A stretch of 64,000 nucleotides of DNA. Origin: Cytophagaceae bacterium. GTDB taxonomy: Bacteria > Bacteroidota > Bacteroidia > Cytophagales > Spirosomataceae. Positions 60,636-64,000 of this stretch are shown here, piece by piece (the first letter of the stretch is position 1; each line of letters opens with the position of its first letter). The notes below the pieces were generated by a model that was not told the DNA's origin, did not search any database, and worked only from the letters and a program-made list of their open reading frames with translations. The stretch is from assembly GCA_016722655.1 (NCBI GenBank), contig JADKIR010000004.1, positions 2,604,001 through 2,668,000 of the forward strand, given 5' to 3'. A program made the position numbers and the translations under genes.

Positions 60636-61280
60636 TTATTTTTCAATATTAAATCTTATACTAAAATACGGATGGGTTTCTCCCAAACCTATATAATCAG
60701 TTTTTTTTGAGTTTTTGTAAATGTTAAATATGGATTTTTGTTTTAGTATGCCAAACAAAAATGTAAAGGACTCGTTGATTGTGAAATGTACATAAAGATT
60801 AGAGCTTACTGAGTTATTACTTTCCTTAGAAAGGAGGCTACTGAACCTCAGGTGTTTGAATTCCGTATTCGGTTCGATATCGGCCATTGTAGAATCAATG
60901 GTTTTTTTAAAGCCAAAATTAAAAATTTCCTGCGATACACCTATACCTACACCTTTGAAAGCCAGTTCGAGACCCACCGGGAAATTTAATTTTGAAGCTT
61001 TTGTTTTTTCATTTAATGCAAAAAGCTTTGCATTTTTAATGTCCTTGTGATTCCACGGAACTGCAGTGTAGTTTTTTAACTGGAAGTTTAAACCGGCAAT
61101 TAGTCTTAAAGCAGGTAGCTTGCTAAATTGAATGGCTTCACCCATAGCAACCTGATAAGTATTACCCGTTTTTGAAGGAGAATATAAAAGACCGTAATTG
61201 CTGAATGTCCTTGCATGTTGCCCTTTTGCACTCAATGCCAGGGATAATATCAGAAATATTATAGCCTTTATTTTATTCAT
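60636..61280 (-). CDS. Outer-membrane or periplasmic beta-barrel-like protein, unknown
   Basis: A 214-residue protein starting at the ATG at 61280, with signal peptide MNKIKAIIFLILSLALSAKG. The mature part is built of alternating hydrophobic beta-strands (LRLIAGLNFQLKNYT, ASKLNFPVGLELAFKGVGIG) and ends with an aromatic strand HPYFSIRFNIEK, as outer-membrane barrels do. It sits between fabH (1 nt after its stop) and efp (2 nt before its start), so it is co-transcribed with fatty-acid genes, though its role is unknown. Confidence 0.65.
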   Translation of the reverse strand: MNKIKAIIFLILSLALSAKGQHARTFSNYGLLYSPSKTGNTYQVAMGEAIQFSKLPALRLIAGLNFQLKNYTAVPWNHKDIKNAKLFALNEKTKASKLNFPVGLELAFKGVGIGVSQEIFNFGFKKTIDSTMADIEPNTEFKHLRFSSLLSKESNNSVSSNLYVHFTINESFTFLFGILKQKSIFNIYKNSKKTDYIGLGETHPYFSIRFNIEK

Positions 61281-61281
61281 A

Positions 61282-62268
61282 TTAAATAGCCCACTTAATA
61301 TAGACTGATCCCCAGGTGAATCCACCTCCAAAAGCTGCAAGTATCAGATTATCACCTTTTTGGATTTGGCTCTCATAATCGTGCAAACAAAGCGGAATGG
61401 TGGCAGCCGTGGTGTTGCCATATCTTTGAATATTGATCATGACTTTATCTTCGCCGATTCCCATTCTGTTAGCAGTGGCGTCGATGATTCGTTTGTTTGC
61501 TTGATGCGGTACCAGCCATTTAACGTCATCACCTGTCAGATTGTTACGCTCCATGATTGCTGCAGCTACGTCGGCCATGTTGGTTACGGCAAATTTGAAT
61601 ACTGAAGGACCTTCCTGATGGATGTAGTGCATGTGACCGTCAACAGTTTCATGCGAGGCAGGGTAGCGGCTACCACCACCTTTCATGATCAGGTGATTTT
61701 CGCCTGTGCCGTCTGAATGTAGGATATGGTCCACAATACCTTCTTCGCCATCAGTAGGCTCAAGTAATACTGCTCCGGCTCCATCACCAAAAAGCACACA
61801 AGTAGTACGATCAGTATAGTCAATAATGGAAGACATCTTATCGGCACCTACTACAACAACTTTTTTGTAGCGTCCGGCCTCAATAAACTGTGAGCCGGTA
61901 ACCAGAGCATAGATAAATCCGGAGCAAGCTGCCAGAATATCAAAGCTCATGATATTGGGGATTCCCACTTGTGTACATACCAGATTGGCAGTAGAAGGAA
62001 ACATATAATCAGGTGTAACCGTGGCCACAATGACCAGATCAACGTCTTTAGGATCAGTGTTGGTTTTTTTGAGGAGGCCTTTTACGGCTTCGGCTGCCAT
62101 GTGTGAGGTGCCAAGTCCTTCTCCTTTTAATATACGACGTTCTTTGATACCGGTTCGGCTGGTGATCCATTCGTCGTTGGTTTCAACTATTTTTTCGAGG
62201 TCAGCGTTGGTTAAAACATTTTCAGGTACATAACCGTGAATGCCGGTAATTGCTGCTTTTAAACCCAT
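61282..62268 (-). CDS. fabH: Beta-ketoacyl-ACP synthase III
   Basis: Condenses an acyl-CoA starter with malonyl-ACP to begin fatty-acid chains. The catalytic triad is visible: Cys in ILAACSGFIYAL, His in WLVPHQANKRIID and Asn in RYGNTTAATIPL. 328 aa is the family length. The stop is 1 nt from the barrel-like gene and the start 25 nt from plsX. Confidence 0.97.
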   Translation of the reverse strand: MGLKAAITGIHGYVPENVLTNADLEKIVETNDEWITSRTGIKERRILKGEGLGTSHMAAEAVKGLLKKTNTDPKDVDLVIVATVTPDYMFPSTANLVCTQVGIPNIMSFDILAACSGFIYALVTGSQFIEAGRYKKVVVVGADKMSSIIDYTDRTTCVLFGDGAGAVLLEPTDGEEGIVDHILHSDGTGENHLIMKGGGSRYPASHETVDGHMHYIHQEGPSVFKFAVTNMADVAAAIMERNNLTGDDVKWLVPHQANKRIIDATANRMGIGEDKVMINIQRYGNTTAATIPLCLHDYESQIQKGDNLILAAFGGGFTWGSVYIKWAI

Positions 62269-62293
62269 TTTATAGTCTATTGGCCTAAGCCTT

Positions 62294-63238
62294 TTAGTTA
62301 TTAAATACTTCTTTTATTTTTTCTACTACGCCACTTTCAATCTGTCTTTTGGCAAGCAATATCATATTTTTGATGGCTTCAGGGCTTGAAATACCATGGG
62401 CAACGATTACGTTTCCGTTTACCCCGATTATCGGGCTGCCACCCACTACCTCATAGTTCATTTTGTCAATGAGGTCGTCATGGATACCTTTTGAAGCGGC
62501 ATGTTCATAGAGTGATTCGCCCATTTTGAAAAGGATATTTCCGGTAAAGCCATCGGTCACAATCACATCTGATTTTCCATCAAATAAATCGCGGCCTTCT
62601 ACATTACCTATGAAATTGATTTTTTTGTCGCTTTTCAAAAGCTGATGAGCAGCCTGTGCAAGTGTGCTCCCTTTTTCTTCTTCAGCACCGATATTTAGCA
62701 AGCCTACAGTCGGACTTTCGATACCAAGTGCAAATTTGGCATAAAGACTACCCAGTTCGGCAAATTGCAAAAGCACTTCCGGTTTGCAGTCGGCATTGGC
62801 ACCGATATCAAGCATGATGCTGTAACCCCCTGATTTTAAAGGGAAATATCCGGCGATTGGAGGTCTTTGTAAGCTTCCGATGGTGCGAAGGGTAAACAGT
62901 GAGCCTACCATCATGGCTCCAGTATTGCCGGCACTACAAAATGCCGACACCTGACCTTCTTTTAAAAGCTTAAACCCAACTCCTATGCTGGAATTGGGTT
63001 TCTGTGAAAATGCCCTTGTAGGGTGTTCATGCATCTCAATTACGTCATTGGCAAATATCAATTCGATACTTCCTTTTCTGTAATCGAGGTCATGCAAAAC
63101 CTCTAAAATGGCATCTTGTTTTCCGATTAATACAATTTGATAATCTTCTGGTAATGAATGGGTGGCAAGTACTGCTCCTTCTATCACTGCACGGGGTGCA
63201 AAATCCCCTCCCATAGCATCAACTGCAATTTTTTTCAT
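62294..63238 (-). CDS. plsX: Phosphate acyltransferase PlsX
   Basis: Makes acyl-phosphate from acyl-ACP for phospholipid synthesis. It starts KIAVDAMGGDFAPRAVIEGA and has NTGAMMVGSLF, LLNIGAEEEKGS and VIVTDGFTGNILFK, all family signatures. 314 aa. It is followed by fabH in the classic plsX-fabH order. Confidence 0.97.
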   Translation of the reverse strand: MKKIAVDAMGGDFAPRAVIEGAVLATHSLPEDYQIVLIGKQDAILEVLHDLDYRKGSIELIFANDVIEMHEHPTRAFSQKPNSSIGVGFKLLKEGQVSAFCSAGNTGAMMVGSLFTLRTIGSLQRPPIAGYFPLKSGGYSIMLDIGANADCKPEVLLQFAELGSLYAKFALGIESPTVGLLNIGAEEEKGSTLAQAAHQLLKSDKKINFIGNVEGRDLFDGKSDVIVTDGFTGNILFKMGESLYEHAASKGIHDDLIDKMNYEVVGGSPIIGVNGNVIVAHGISSPEAIKNMILLAKRQIESGVVEKIKEVFNN

Positions 63239-63285
63239 CGGCTTTTTAAAATGTAAAATTCAGGAATCTCTTTTCAAACAAAATA

Positions 63286-63471
63286 TTACTGATAGTTTTC
63301 AACTACCAATTTTCCGCGATAATAGAGATTTCCTCCCCTTACGTGAGCATGATGACGCAAATGGACTTCGCCTGTTGTTACATCAACAGAAAGGCTTTTT
63401 GCCGTAAGTGCATCGTGGGTTCTACGTTTATCTCTTCTGGTTTTCGAAATCTTCCGCTTTGGATGTGCCAT
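63286..63471 (-). CDS. rpmF: 50S ribosomal protein L32
   Basis: A 61-residue L32: MAHPKRKISKTRRDKRRTHD at the start, then LRHHAHVRGGNLYYRG. It lacks the zinc Cys pairs of some L32 forms. It lies between DUF177 and plsX, as usual in bacteria. Confidence 0.96.
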   Translation of the reverse strand: MAHPKRKISKTRRDKRRTHDALTAKSLSVDVTTGEVHLRHHAHVRGGNLYYRGKLVVENYQ

Positions 63472-63503
63472 ATCTAAACAAATTTACTATTACTATACAA
63501 TAA

Positions 63504-64000
63504 CTATTTTTTATCTTTTATGTTCAGGAGAGCCGCCCATCGTGGGTCAGTTTCCTTACTTTCATTTTCTTGTTCAAAATCCTGATCCTGATAAACCATA
63601 ACACCATCTTCAGAACCAGCTACTTCCTCCCTGAAACGTGGATGAAGTTTTTTAATCGGAACCTGTAGAAGTATAAAATCAAAAATCAGTTCAGCAATAT
63701 TGATTTTTGGAGTTCCGAATGGAATCATGTCCATTTCGTCACTTATTTCTTCTGTTTTATGTCCAAATTTATAAATATGAGTTTCAGTTATTTTGAAATC
63801 CTCCTCAAAAGGTTCAAGACATCTGTCACAAATCAATTTTAGTCTGGCATTTATTTCAAAATTTAGCCTGACAAGGGTAGTTGTTTTTTCCAGAAAAACC
63901 TTCGCTCTGAAACTCCCACCTTCTAATATTTCCTGTTCAAAAATCGAGAAAAAAGAATCATCACCTTCAAAATCATATTCGTAGGTTTTGGTTTCTAAAC
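63504..64000 (-). CDS. DUF177 (YceD-like) protein, 5' end outside window
   Basis: A conserved partner of rpmF, implicated in 23S rRNA/large-subunit assembly in other bacteria. The frame is open to the window edge and continues upstream beyond it. Visible signatures are the CxxC in LICDRCLEPFEED and the C-terminal KLHPRFREE; the visible part is 165 residues, so most of the protein is present. 32 nt separate it from rpmF. Confidence 0.9.
   Translation of the reverse strand, partial: LETKTYEYDFEGDDSFFSIFEQEILEGGSFRAKVFLEKTTTLVRLNFEINARLKLICDRCLEPFEEDFKITETHIYKFGHKTEEISDEMDMIPFGTPKINIAELIFDFILLQVPIKKLHPRFREEVAGSEDGVMVYQDQDFEQENESKETDPRWAALLNIKDKK

Overview
The window comes from a Bacteroidota chromosome, most likely a member of the Cytophagales (the order is inference from gene content). 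Supporting signs are a type IX secretion C-terminal domain, Bacteroidota-style lipoproteins, an S46 dipeptidyl-peptidase, a fused ribBA, a fused SpmA/SpmB-type protein, TTTG-N19/20-TAnnTTTG-like promoters, and the cluster DUF177-rpmF-plsX-fabH-efp-accB-accC at the right end. No tRNA, rRNA, CRISPR array, integrase or transposase was recognised.

Layout. 1-20.4 kb is ordinary chromosome: peptidase, sulfurtransferase, GH20 hexosaminidase, ribBA, GH16 glucanase, tRNA/rRNA methyltransferase, a T9SS esterase, pheS, a D-Ala-D-Ala dipeptidase, a nucleoside-recognition membrane protein, a lipoprotein and a tail-fibre-like surface protein. 20.6-29.9 kb is a defence island. It holds a PLD-nuclease/SNF2 helicase paired with a giant Eco57I-type methylase, a small unknown protein, then a phosphoribosyltransferase-like protein next to a NADAR ADP-ribose hydrolase. 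30.0-32.6 kb carries four unrelated tandem arrays, all with period 21 or 42 bp, on both sides of one epimerase gene. 33.1-51.5 kb is AT-rich foreign DNA with every gene on the + strand. It is divided into modules by related repeats and inverted repeats: an unknown secreted-protein locus; a five-gene module (CFI-box protein, membrane coiled-coil protein, large Hsp70, kinase-AAA+ fusion, TerB-like protein); a secreted repeat protein; a SIR2-TPR NADase; cytochrome bd oxidase between two ~485 bp direct repeats; and a parDE toxin-antitoxin pair. 51.8-64 kb returns to chromosome: transglutaminase-like protein, LytTR regulator, surface protein, NarL-type two-component pair, and the fatty-acid/ribosome cluster.

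How the genes work together. The right-end cluster couples malonyl-CoA synthesis (accB, accC), initiation of fatty-acid synthesis (fabH), phospholipid precursor supply (plsX) and translation (rpmF, efp). The central 30 kb looks like accumulated conflict systems. The best candidate for an undescribed system is the 35.2-42.75 kb Hsp70 / kinase-AAA+ / TerB / CFI-box module. I know these families but cannot assign the combination to a named system.

Data caveat. At least twenty single-base frameshifts occur, nearly all in short homopolymers, and in each case restoring one base rebuilds a family-typical protein. This looks more like uncorrected sequencing error than mass decay. I therefore describe reconstructed genes across the breaks.
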